Assembly: GCF_002277955.1 (NCBI RefSeq) | Contig: NZ_CP018477.1 | Span: 3,803,206 to 3,867,205, forward strand | Length of the DNA: 64,000 bases | DNA from: Thermogutta terrifontis | Lineage (GTDB): Bacteria; Planctomycetota; Planctomycetia; Pirellulales; Thermoguttaceae | Direction of reading: 5' to 3' | Shown: one piece after another, positions 43,401-51,735 of the stretch | Position numbering within the stretch: position 1 is the first letter of the stretch | Layout: the number at the start of each line of letters is the position of its first letter | Program-made: the position numbers and the translations under genes | Notes under the pieces: model-generated | The model's database searches: none | What the model was told of the DNA's origin: nothing | What the model saw: only the letters and a program-made list of their open reading frames with translations

Positions 43401-44820
43401 AGTTTCGCTGAGTCCGGGGTTGGCCCAAATTCTTCAGGATAAGCAGCCGGCAAAGGTCAAGTACAACAGCCGACGTCGCTTTCCCCATCGTCACCAGAGC
43501 GCGATAATCTTCAATCGCGTCGTCCACGCGCCCCAATTCGAGAAACGCCGCCGCCCGCCCCAGCCGGGCCTGTGGCCAAAGGGGGTCTTGGGTGGCAGCT
43601 TTTGAGTACGACGCCAGACTCTGGTCCATGTTGCCCATCTGGGCATAACACAGCCCCAGGTAAAAATCCACTTGTTTAAGCAGGTCGGGCACATTGGTCA
43701 GGTCCGGCCGGATGACTTCCAATTTGCGCGCGGCCTCAAACCATTGACCGCGGGCCAGAAGCAATCGGGCTCTCAACCATTCCAGCCGCGAGAGCGGGTA
43801 CCGAGTTTGACTCAGCTCTTCGATGGCTTTTTCGGCGTTTTTTTCATCTCCCTGATTGAGACTCATCTCGGCCAGGTTGGCCAAGACCGCTGCCTTGTCG
43901 CTCACTTTGGTCAATGCATTCTGAAGAGTGGCCAGGCCCTCATTCGGCTGTCCCTGCGCTGCCTGAATTGCGGCGAGCAACGTGTAACCGTCCGCTCGCT
44001 GGGGATCCAACGCGATGGCTTTCTCCGCCCAAGCGCGAGCAAGATCGAGCTGCTCGAGCCGCCGAGCGCAGTCCGCGCCAAGAATAAGAAAATCCACATC
44101 ATCGCTCTTCTTGGCCAAAATTTCCTTGGTATATTGCAGAGCCTGATCGTATCGATCGGACTGGTAGTAGTAAACGGCCGCTGTTCGCAGCGCTTCCTCA
44201 TTCTTTACCGCGGCCAGCATCTTGCTGATCCACTCGTCGGCCTTCTGCGGATCCTTGAGCTCGGGATCATAACGATAGATTCCCGCGAGTTGGGCATAAG
44301 CCTCCGCCAGCTCCGGTCGTAAACTGATGGCTTTGTCAAGAGTTCGCACCGCTTCTCTCGATTGGCCGAGGCCACGCTGGCACCGGGCGAGCTTCGTTAA
44401 TAACTCGGCATCATCGGGATTCACTTTAAGCAGATATTGGTTGAGATGTTCCTCCGCATCGCGAAAACGTCCTATGTTGAGAAGCACATCCACGAGCATC
44501 CTGCGGGCTTCGGTACGCTCCGGGTCCTGCCGCAAAACCGTTTCCAACCGAAAATAGGCAGGCCCGTATGCGCGAAGCTCAATAAGCAGTTCCGCGAATT
44601 GCTGCTGAGCATCCAGGTCCTGTGGCACGAGTTCCGTGTACCACTGGAAGTTTTTCGCCGCGACGTCACGGCGACCCTCTTTCAAGGCGGCTTGTGCCCG
44701 TTCAAGAAAGACCCGGGCATTTCTTCGCAGTTGGTAACCGTGCAGGAAATACGTGCCCGTTCCCAGCAGAATGACCACTGCAACGAGAATGACGACGAAG
44801 CGCTTGTTGATCTTTCTCAT
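40450..44820 (-). CDS. giant membrane-anchored TPR protein
   Basis: A 1456-residue protein with an N-terminal membrane anchor (RFVVILVAVVILLGTGTYFLHGY) and then tetratricopeptide repeats across almost the whole chain, with the usual A-X-A-Y pattern (LAEAYAQLAGIYRYDP, ALNNLAAILALRKASVDEAEKL). There is one Ser/Gln/Thr-rich gap near residue 1140. No catalytic domain is present. It resembles the PEP-CTERM-type and exopolysaccharide-assembly TPR scaffolds, but no such system is in the window. Protein interaction at the cytoplasmic membrane, probably facing outward, is inferred. A hairpin at 40387-40413 follows the stop. Confidence 0.88.
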   Translation of the reverse strand: MRKINKRFVVILVAVVILLGTGTYFLHGYQLRRNARVFLERAQAALKEGRRDVAAKNFQWYTELVPQDLDAQQQFAELLIELRAYGPAYFRLETVLRQDPERTEARRMLVDVLLNIGRFRDAEEHLNQYLLKVNPDDAELLTKLARCQRGLGQSREAVRTLDKAISLRPELAEAYAQLAGIYRYDPELKDPQKADEWISKMLAAVKNEEALRTAAVYYYQSDRYDQALQYTKEILAKKSDDVDFLILGADCARRLEQLDLARAWAEKAIALDPQRADGYTLLAAIQAAQGQPNEGLATLQNALTKVSDKAAVLANLAEMSLNQGDEKNAEKAIEELSQTRYPLSRLEWLRARLLLARGQWFEAARKLEVIRPDLTNVPDLLKQVDFYLGLCYAQMGNMDQSLASYSKAATQDPLWPQARLGRAAAFLELGRVDDAIEDYRALVTMGKATSAVVLDLCRLLILKNLGQPRTQRNWQEVTQLLSVLEKDPQVRAQAAVLRAEIAVADNQPQEAEKILQQAQKDNPDRVEVGLARVALDQHRGQFTEAEKLLQELTAKFGESADILVTRARLAARAGEEQAKKVFRDIARAAEKLPDQDRQRVLSVLVGYSIQFSDFDAARQWCDELSRLAPNNLKVRLLLFDLAIRAQDVASLKPVLDEIARIEGRGPIWHYGEAVRLFLESKGENRDQLRQALDHLARASVLRPNWMRVPALQGQIYDLLGDTTAAINAYSRAISLGDRSIVTARRLVQLLYGEQRFLEADKIIRTLEEQQAPFSSDLERLASTVSLRLEDYERALELARRAASTSQDYRDHVWYATVQAVLGLRYRAEGRTAEADAALAEAEKEFRKGVELAPQSTDAWVALVQFYARIGDQIKAKQTVDEARQRIEGGIAPLVMAQVFEVLGQIDEAEKQYQEALAIAPDNPAIIRQVAEFYLRTGRADSARAQLERITSGQVQAPETDVVWGRRSMALLLAAQGGYENLQKGLELIRQNRTAGQQPSIQDLRAEALLLSAHPQRKKRIEGRQLLEKVVNEYSAATPEDRFILAQLYMADGDISNAARHMRTLLASHGNEPRYVRRYVTFLLDQSQTSEAEIWLGQLEKLVPDDMNVVALRARLWTMQGRSDEALKLLEDFANQTDEKSPGQLSDASSSQQHSEKTVATGTPSGEANSQTLSEEERLQQIRWALAGDTAEYLAGYLARIGKPDEAKRFVATAEAIYRRFVDKNPEAAVLLAAFLARHDRLAESLDLLEKNWESADLALVRVATTVIMGRVYQDRTAADRVERIVLAALQKHDRPLSLLLLLGDFYGLQERIPESEQAYREVLKRDPKNIIALNNLAAILALRKASVDEAEKLIKTAINIAGPGANLLDTYAMVLMAQGKPQQATAILQEALDDQPSGILYFHAAQALAQLGKNKEAAEAFQAGVKLGLKKESLHPLERSHFDELARKLGPLVAAS

Positions 44821-45073
44821 GCGATGGAGGCCCCATCAAACCTTCGCAGCTTTACCTACCTGGCATATGACGATCGATTGCACCACCGCACCCAATCCGC
44901 CCGGCTTATTTTGACCCGATCTGTGGCATGGCAGGCGCCATACGTGTATTCCCGGCGGCAATGCAGTCTTCGTCCATTATAGCTTGCCGGGACATCGCAA
45001 GCATCTTGTAACCGTCCGCTGCGTTCCTGAGCGCCGCGGCTTACCAGGTGGGTCTCGCACCCTTCAAAATCCC

Positions 45074-46504
45074 CTAAAATGGGGCATCCTCCGCAAAGTC
45101 GCCGTAGGCAACTTCGCTATACTCAGCAGGGGCTGCATTTTCGAATCGCGTGAATTCCTCACGCCAGACAAGTTTCACATCCCCGACCGGACCATTACGC
45201 TGCTTGGCCACAATCACCTCAGCCAACCCGCACAATCCCCGAGCTTGGGCTTCCTCTCGGGTGTGGTAATACTCTTCGCGATGGACAAACATCACCACGT
45301 CGGCGTCCTGCTCGATGGCGCCCGACTCGCGAAGATGACTCAATCGGGGCCGGTTGTCTTTGACAACTTCCGTCTGACGATTGAGCTGGGCGAGGCACAA
45401 AATAGGAATTTTCAGTTCCCGGGCGAGAGTTTTGAGACGCCGCGTGATTTTTGCCACCTGTTCCTGACGGGGATCCTTGGGGTTATCTGGCTCGATCAAT
45501 TGCAAATAGTCGATGACAATGAGTCGCAAGCCCTCGCGTCGTTTGAGGCGTCTGGCTACCGCAGCGATTTCGGTTACCGTACGGCTTGGCGAGTCATCGA
45601 TGAGCAACTTTCCGCGGCTCAGTTCACCGGCGGCTCGGACAAGTTTTTCCCTGTCTTCCGCGGAAAGAAAACCACTGCGAAACTTATGCCCGTTTATTTT
45701 TCCCCGCGAGCAAAGCATTCGCTGAATCAATTCCAAGCGAGACATTTCCAGGCTGACGAAAAGCGTTGTCAAGCCCGCGTCCACCGACACATGCTCCGCA
45801 ATATTCGTGGCGAGGGCTGTTTTCCCCATACTTGGCCGGGCAGCCAGAATGATGAGCTCGGAATCGTGCAGGCCCCCGGTCAGTTTGTCGAGATCGGTGA
45901 AGCCCGTCGGCACCCCGGTAGCCTCACCCTGCATGCGCCGGTCGATCATTTGAAACGCCTCAAAGAGCACGTCGCTCACCGGCACGACATCCCCTGTGGA
46001 TCGGCGGTCACGAACTGCCAGGATCCGCTCTTCGGCACGATTGAGGATTTCCCGCGGCTCGAGACTCAAATCGAATGCGTCACGCACGATGTCCGTACCG
46101 GCTTGAATCAATGCTCGCAGAAACGCGTGGTTGCGCACTATTTCTGCGTAGTAGACAGCATGGCTAGCCACCGCTACGGACTGGGCAATTTCTGCGAGAT
46201 ATGGGGCCCCGCCAACTGTTTCGAATTCCCCGTGCCGCCGCAACTCTTCGACCAGGAGCATCAGGTCGATTGTGCGGTTCGCCGCGTGCATCTCGAGGAG
46301 CCGAGCATAAATCCGCCGATGGGCGTCCACATAAAAGTCTTCTGGCACGAGCACTGTGGCCACATCGTCCAGCGTCCGCGGGTCAAGCAAGACGCTCCCC
46401 AGCACAGCCCTTTCCGCCTCAACACTATGAGGGGGAACACGCCCCGCCAGCTCCCCCAGCGGGCCTTGTGTGCCTCGTTCCTGCCGTGAAGCCTCAGTCG
46501 CCAC
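45074..46504 (-). CDS. dnaB: replicative DNA helicase DnaB
   Basis: The hexameric replication-fork helicase. 476 residues: N-terminal domain (PPHSVEAERAVLGSVLLDPRTLDDV), then the RecA-like C-terminal domain with Walker A ARPSMGKTAL, Walker B in LRLIVIDYLQLI, and the later QLNRQTE segment. The start is a GTG at 46504 with GGAGGG five bases upstream. No intein is seen and the length is normal. It lies 250 bases from the TPR gene on the same strand and is probably transcribed alone. Confidence 0.97.
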   Translation of the reverse strand: MATEASRQERGTQGPLGELAGRVPPHSVEAERAVLGSVLLDPRTLDDVATVLVPEDFYVDAHRRIYARLLEMHAANRTIDLMLLVEELRRHGEFETVGGAPYLAEIAQSVAVASHAVYYAEIVRNHAFLRALIQAGTDIVRDAFDLSLEPREILNRAEERILAVRDRRSTGDVVPVSDVLFEAFQMIDRRMQGEATGVPTGFTDLDKLTGGLHDSELIILAARPSMGKTALATNIAEHVSVDAGLTTLFVSLEMSRLELIQRMLCSRGKINGHKFRSGFLSAEDREKLVRAAGELSRGKLLIDDSPSRTVTEIAAVARRLKRREGLRLIVIDYLQLIEPDNPKDPRQEQVAKITRRLKTLARELKIPILCLAQLNRQTEVVKDNRPRLSHLRESGAIEQDADVVMFVHREEYYHTREEAQARGLCGLAEVIVAKQRNGPVGDVKLVWREEFTRFENAAPAEYSEVAYGDFAEDAPF

Positions 46505-46809
46505 GGTTCCCTCCGTTATGGTGTGCCATTATTTTCAAGGAAAATAAAGAATAGGTTTATGCGGTTCGAATTGTCGTTTACCGGATCATCTCCTTCCGTC
46601 ACTCTATTCGTCCCCGGGCGAATCGACAAGCAGGCAACCGGAGACACGCGAGGCTTGTCGTCTCATTGACCACATTTCCAAAAAGAACGGGCAGGACCGC
46701 TGGGGGGAAACGGCCTGCCCAATGGGAGCACGCAGCGTCGCGCCACATGCTCACGTCAATTGTTCTAACGCGTCGCTTTCTCCAAGCCGATGCTCAAAAA
46801 CTGCATCCA
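46505..46809. other. intergenic region, dnaB upstream
   Basis: 305 bases. It contains the terminator at 46681-46720 and, between that and 46504, whatever promoter serves dnaB. No gene is seen. Confidence 0.45.
46681..46720 (-). terminator. Rho-independent terminator
   Basis: On the minus strand GGGCAGG...CCTGCCC (46720-46714 with 46695-46689), with further inner pairing, is followed by a T-rich run (TTCTTTTT). It stops transcription of the methylase gene before dnaB. Confidence 0.7.
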
Positions 46810-47721
46810 TCAGTGCGTTGATACACTCGCCCCACTGCTCACCGATTGCATTGCCGGTGCATTTGACACCGACGTGGTGGCAGGAGACTTCTGCCGATAG
46901 GTGAGAAAATCACCAACGTAGATTAAATACTCAAAGGGCAGAGATTTCGGATCCACTTTGTCCCGGATCGTGGCGAGTGTGCCCTCGATCACGTCCTCCT
47001 TCTCCTGATAGCCAGCGTATTTGACGATAGCCACAGGCGTGTCCGGCGGATAATGGGTTTTGAGCTTCTCAATGAAGTAGTCGAACTCCGCACGCATCGT
47101 GAAAATGACCATGGTGGCTCGATGGACGGAGAGACTTTCCACCGTATCTGTTTTTCCTGGCCAATCGTTAGCGGTGAGGATCACCGATTTGGTTTTCGGG
47201 GCGTTCGTGACGCCTCGGCGAAGCGCGGCATTACCAGCGTTGAAACAACTCACTCCCGGTACAACCACCGGGTTTAGATCGGTAAACTCTTCCAGACACC
47301 AGGCCCATGGCCCGTAAATGAGAGGGTCCCCACTATCGAGAATGGCCACCACTTTTCCCTGGCCGACGGCCTGCCGCACCTGCGAGATGAACGCGTTCCT
47401 TTTCTCCGCCAGAGCCCGGGCGCGCGGTTGCTCCGCCTCGGGAAGTGAGTTGATGTCCTGCCCATAGTACTCAAAAAGTCGCCAGTAACCCGTGATAACC
47501 TGCTTTCCGGTCAAATAATCGGAGAATTTCTTTTCCAATCCGTCGGTGCAGTAGATTACGTCGGCATGGCGGATGGCTTCCACTGCCCGCAGCGTGATGA
47601 GATCCGGATCACCAGGCCCAACTCCGACCAGGTAAAGGGAACTTCGGGGAAGCTCGGCGAAAACGCTCCAGCTCCAACCGATCCAGCACACCCACAACAA
47701 AATTGTCAGCGGTCTTTTCAT
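46810..47721 (-). CDS. tetrapyrrole methylase family protein with an export signal
   Basis: 303 residues of the SAM-dependent tetrapyrrole (corrin/porphyrin) methylase fold. The family motifs are in order: LYLVGVGPGDPDLITLRA at the N-terminal side, GDPLIYGPWAW, and VVPGVSCFNAGNAALRRG. Unexpectedly, it starts with a clean signal peptide (PLTILLWVCWIGWSWSVFAEL). GAGGG precedes the ATG closely. Known family members act in the cytoplasm where SAM is available, so export is odd; it may be membrane-tethered by an uncleaved signal, or have lost catalysis. No other cobalamin gene is near. Confidence 0.85.
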   Translation of the reverse strand: MKRPLTILLWVCWIGWSWSVFAELPRSSLYLVGVGPGDPDLITLRAVEAIRHADVIYCTDGLEKKFSDYLTGKQVITGYWRLFEYYGQDINSLPEAEQPRARALAEKRNAFISQVRQAVGQGKVVAILDSGDPLIYGPWAWCLEEFTDLNPVVVPGVSCFNAGNAALRRGVTNAPKTKSVILTANDWPGKTDTVESLSVHRATMVIFTMRAEFDYFIEKLKTHYPPDTPVAIVKYAGYQEKEDVIEGTLATIRDKVDPKSLPFEYLIYVGDFLTYRQKSPATTSVSNAPAMQSVSSGASVSTH

Positions 47722-47970
47722 AACTCACCCTCGCACTTTCTCAGGAGATTTCAGGAAGCGTCGTGTGCATCAAACTGGTGCGGCTGCTGTTCCACCTTTT
47801 GCACGCGACACTTCCTCACTTCGGGAAGAAACACTTTAGCCAACTGTCCAATGGTGCTCGCTTGCTCTGGGTCAGGATCCTGCCAGTGTTACTTCTTGTG
47901 AAAAGATAACACCAATGCGCAAGAGCGACAAGGGGGCAATCTCACTAACAGAAATGTATCGCGGCAAAGC

Positions 47971-48576
47971 TCAGGATACTGCGGCAGATTCGCCTGGCGG
48001 AAATTCGCGCGCCAGCTGGCTGATCTGTTTGAATTCGGCAGTCCCCGCGCGAATGCACCATTCAAACAGCGCGGCCTCCGTAGTTGTGATGACGGCGCCC
48101 GCCAACTCCATCCGGCGCAGAGCGATCTCGTAATCTATTCGGTGCCGCGATCCCACCGCATCTGCCGCGACGTACACCCGCCAGCCTGACGCAAGAAAGT
48201 CCAGCACCGTTTGCTGAACGCACACATGCGTCTCGATGCCGCAGACGAGGAGACGGCTCAGCCCCGCTTGTTCTGCTTCTTCGAAGAGTGACCAGCATTC
48301 CCGGCAACTGAACATGAGTTTTTCCGGAATTGGCCCGAGTCGTTCCCGCAGCGGCGATACCGTTGGCCCCAGGCCCTTGGGGTACTGTTCCGTTGCCAGG
48401 ATGCGAATACCAAGAATCCTCGCGGCATCGAGAAGCCGCCTGATGTTCCAGACCACCTTTTGATGATCGTGGATATGGGGGACGAGCTTTTCCTGGACAT
48501 CAATGACCAGGAGACCAGTGTCCTGGGGAGACATCAACTCCGGGCTTCGAGGAGGAATTCTCGTCGGTTCTGACAT
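47971..48576 (-). CDS. isochorismatase-family hydrolase
   Basis: A 201-residue cysteine hydrolase of the isochorismatase/nicotinamidase-like family. The catalytic triad is visible: Asp in LLVIDVQEKLV, Lys in PEKLMFS, and Cys in CGIETHVCVQQTVLDF, preceded by the cis-peptide-type GIETH. The substrate cannot be told; nicotinamidase proper usually has a metal-binding D-X-H, not seen here. It has its own transcription unit between the methylase and the M16 peptidase. Confidence 0.9.
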   Translation of the reverse strand: MSEPTRIPPRSPELMSPQDTGLLVIDVQEKLVPHIHDHQKVVWNIRRLLDAARILGIRILATEQYPKGLGPTVSPLRERLGPIPEKLMFSCRECWSLFEEAEQAGLSRLLVCGIETHVCVQQTVLDFLASGWRVYVAADAVGSRHRIDYEIALRRMELAGAVITTTEAALFEWCIRAGTAEFKQISQLAREFPPGESAAVS

Positions 48577-48858
48577 GCGGCACTCGGTGTCATGCTCATT
48601 GGTAGCACTGACAAATCAGCAGGAAATTATGGCTTATAATATCAAACACACCGGCCTGCGGACAAGAAGTGGGGCCGAACGACACCCCAAACCGCAAAAA
48701 TCCCGGTTCGCGGGCCCTTGTTTGAGGTGGCGGCGATTCACGACCATGATCACAGCCCGCCGTGGGTGGACGTTGAAACCCCGAGCGTAATAATGAACAG
48801 GTTAAACTCGAACGGGCTCAGGCCCACCGGAAGAGCTTGTAACGAGGGAGATCACCCG

Positions 48859-51585
48859 ATGACGATGAAAACACTGGGTCAATTGAACGTGGTGCGGCAC
48901 GGACGGTTTTGGTTGTTTCTCGGTCTCAGCGTGATCGCAATGGTGAGTATGAACACTCTTGGAATGTCCCAATCTCCATCGGAAACTGACGACGGTGTCC
49001 CCACAATCACAAAGCGTCAGGTTTACCCGCAGGGTGTGACAGTGGCGGAACTCTCTAATGGGCTGACCATCATCGTCCAGGAGAACCACACGGTACAGGC
49101 AGCGACCGTGCGGTGTTATGTCAGGTACACCGGAAGCGTTTACGAAGCCGAACATATGGGGGCGGGACTCAGCCACGTTCTGGAACATGTTGTGGCCGGT
49201 GGAACCACAACTAAGCGGACGGAGAAGGAGATCGCCGCGATCATCGACCGATTTGGGGGCAAGACCAACGCGTATACCACCACGAATTTCACCTGCTATT
49301 ACATCGATTGTCCAGCACGCCACGTCAAGGAAGTCATCGAATTGCTGGCTGATTCCATGCAGCGGGTGGCATTCGAACCCAAGGAATTTGAGCGAGAACT
49401 GAAGGTCGTCAAGCAAGAGCTGGCCGACGGGGAAGTCAGCCGCTCCCGCGTGCTCTGGAAATTGCTCAATCAAACACTCTATTTGGTGCACCCAGCCCGA
49501 CATCCGGTTATCGGATATCTGGACGTTCTCAATCACACGAGCAACGAGGCCATCATCCAGTTCTATCGGGCCCGTTACACCCCCAATAATCAGGTCTTTG
49601 TCGTGGTGGGCGATGTTCAGACGGATGCCGTCATTCAGCAGATCGCAGAACAGTATCGCGGAATTCCCCGTGCCGCGGAGACATACATCCCGTTGGAAGA
49701 GGAACCGGCGCAACTGAGTCCGCGGCGAGCTGTTCGGGAGATGGAAGGAGACGCCACGGACATTGCCATCGCCTGGCCCACTGTGAAGTTGACCGATCCC
49801 GACCTTTATCCCCTCGATGTTCTGGCGGATATCCTGGCCCGCGGCGAATCGTCACGCCTGGTTCGGCGGTTGCAACGAGAGAAGCCCCTCGCTCTCCGCG
49901 TCGATGCAGCCAGTGCGACGCCGGAGTATGTCCGAGGATGGTTTGGAATCCTGGCGACCTGTCCGCCAGAAAATTATGAGGAAGTCCGACGCATCATTCT
50001 CGAAGAAGTGTATCGTCTTCGCGATGAACTGGTTCCCGAGAATGAACTTGCCCGGGCCAAAAAGAAAAAAGTTTCCGATTGGATCTTCGAAAGAGAGAGT
50101 CTGCAGGCCACCGCGGAAAGTCTTGCACGAAGCTATCTCGCCACCGGCGATCCGCTCTTCGACAAGCTCTATACAGAACGCATTCAATCGGTCACCAGTG
50201 AGCAACTTCGGGAAGTGGCACGCAAGTATTTCGTTCCGGATCGGCTCAACGAAGTCGTCATTGCGCCATTGGGACGCGCACCCAAAACCGCATCCGAGGG
50301 CATGCAAAGCGAAGAATCAGACATACGACTCGTTCGTTTGCCGAATGGATTGCGCGTGCTGGTCAAGCGGCAGGCCCGATTGCCGATCGTCACCATGCAG
50401 GTGGCCATTCTTGGCGGCAATCTCCTGGATACGCCCGAAACGGCAGGCAGAACGGCACTGCTTGCGGGAATGCTCGACAAGGGGACTCGCCACTACACGG
50501 CGGACCAGATTGCCGAACTGTTCGACGACCTGGATGCCCGCGTGGGCTTTCTCCCTAGTCGCAACACGGTTGTCGCCAGTCTGAACATTTTGAAAGAGAA
50601 TTTCGCGAAGGCGGGAGACCTGGTGACGGAATGTTTGCTGGAACCCCGATTTGATGAGGGTGAATTTGCCAAAGTCAAGAAACTGGTCTTGGATGCGATC
50701 GCTCAGCGAAGTGCGATTCCACAGGCGGAAGCGCAGGAGCTTTTCGCGGACTTACTTCCAGCAGATTCACCTTATCACATTCTGATCGGTGGAAAGCGGG
50801 AAACTGTGGAGCGACTCTCGCTGGATGACATCAAGCAGTACCATCGAGTGCTGCTCAATCCAGCGAACATGGTCGTCGCGGTGTTCGGTGATATCAATCC
50901 CGACGAAGCGGTGCGCCTGGTAGAGAAGTGGTACGGTCAGCTCTCACCGCCCGCAGATGCCCCCAAGATCAGTTTCGATCGCAATAACGCCATACCCCAG
51001 GTTGTTACCGGACACAAGCAAGTCCAGAAACCGACGGCCGTGCTGGTGATGGGGTATCCCGGGCCGAGCATTCGCGATGAGGCAGACTACACCGCGATGA
51101 TGGTCCTCGACACGATCATGTCGGGATATGATTACCCGGGCGGCTGGTTGCATGAGGAACTTCGCGGGGCAGGGCTGGTTTACGGAGTCCATGCCCTTCA
51201 ATTGACCGGGCCGGCACCGGGTTACTTCGTGATCATGGCTCAAACGAGACCGGAGACACTGGCTGAGGTGGTTCAGCGGGTGCTGAAGAATGTGGAGAAG
51301 GCCAAACAGGGCGAGATCACTGAGGAGGAGTTCGAGCGGGCGAAAGAATTGCTCATCTCCTACCATGCTCAGCAGAACATCACCATCGCAGCGCGGGCCA
51401 CCCAGGCTGCGCTCGATGAACTGTACGGGCTTGGATATGACTACGACAAGAAATTTGATGAGCGGGTCAAGGCGGTGACGCTGGAGGATGTCAAACGAGT
51501 CGCCAGGAAATACTTTGGCCCATTCGTGCTGGCAACCGTTTCACCCGCACAGTCATTTGAGCTTCCCACCTCGCAAAACCGGTAG
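48859..51585 (+). CDS. M16 family zinc peptidase, two-domain, exported
   Basis: 908 residues with a signal peptide or anchor (FWLFLGLSVIAMVSM). The first M16 half has the inverted zinc motif HVLEH near residue 105 and the third ligand Glu region downstream (ERELKVVKQELADGE). The second half (from about 490, VRLPNGLRVLVKRQ) has the fold but lacks HxxEH, so one active and one inactive half form the typical clam. GAGGGAG precedes ATG 48859; an ATG six bases later is equally good. A periplasmic protease or processing enzyme is inferred. Confidence 0.92.
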   Translation: MTMKTLGQLNVVRHGRFWLFLGLSVIAMVSMNTLGMSQSPSETDDGVPTITKRQVYPQGVTVAELSNGLTIIVQENHTVQAATVRCYVRYTGSVYEAEHMGAGLSHVLEHVVAGGTTTKRTEKEIAAIIDRFGGKTNAYTTTNFTCYYIDCPARHVKEVIELLADSMQRVAFEPKEFERELKVVKQELADGEVSRSRVLWKLLNQTLYLVHPARHPVIGYLDVLNHTSNEAIIQFYRARYTPNNQVFVVVGDVQTDAVIQQIAEQYRGIPRAAETYIPLEEEPAQLSPRRAVREMEGDATDIAIAWPTVKLTDPDLYPLDVLADILARGESSRLVRRLQREKPLALRVDAASATPEYVRGWFGILATCPPENYEEVRRIILEEVYRLRDELVPENELARAKKKKVSDWIFERESLQATAESLARSYLATGDPLFDKLYTERIQSVTSEQLREVARKYFVPDRLNEVVIAPLGRAPKTASEGMQSEESDIRLVRLPNGLRVLVKRQARLPIVTMQVAILGGNLLDTPETAGRTALLAGMLDKGTRHYTADQIAELFDDLDARVGFLPSRNTVVASLNILKENFAKAGDLVTECLLEPRFDEGEFAKVKKLVLDAIAQRSAIPQAEAQELFADLLPADSPYHILIGGKRETVERLSLDDIKQYHRVLLNPANMVVAVFGDINPDEAVRLVEKWYGQLSPPADAPKISFDRNNAIPQVVTGHKQVQKPTAVLVMGYPGPSIRDEADYTAMMVLDTIMSGYDYPGGWLHEELRGAGLVYGVHALQLTGPAPGYFVIMAQTRPETLAEVVQRVLKNVEKAKQGEITEEEFERAKELLISYHAQQNITIAARATQAALDELYGLGYDYDKKFDERVKAVTLEDVKRVARKYFGPFVLATVSPAQSFELPTSQNR

Positions 51586-51669
51586 CAGTTTCTTCTCCGG
51601 CGTGCTGGAGAAGCGGACTTTCAGGACCGAGCCGCTCCGGAGACGTGAAGTCAACAATTTCCACCATGT

Positions 51670-51707
51670 AAAAAAACGCCGGCCAACCGAGGCCCTCGGT
51701 TGGCCGG
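51670..51707 (-). terminator. strong Rho-independent terminator for the porin gene
   Basis: 14-bp perfect stem (CCGGCCAACCGAGG, 51679-51692, with 51694-51707), then on the minus strand a run of seven T residues. It lies 29 bases beyond the stop of the porin-like gene and also between it and the M16 gene, which converge. Confidence 0.88.
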
Positions 51708-51735
51708 TGGAAACCGTCTGAGGAGTACTCGGGAA

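Noticed and set aside
44984-46489. 501-codon open frame on the plus strand opposite dnaB
   Set aside because: Its composition follows from the high-GC antisense of dnaB; no motif, and dnaB is certain.
48802-49713. 303-codon minus-strand frame opposite the M16 peptidase
   Set aside because: Overlaps the conserved zinc-motif region of the real gene; no recognisable domain.
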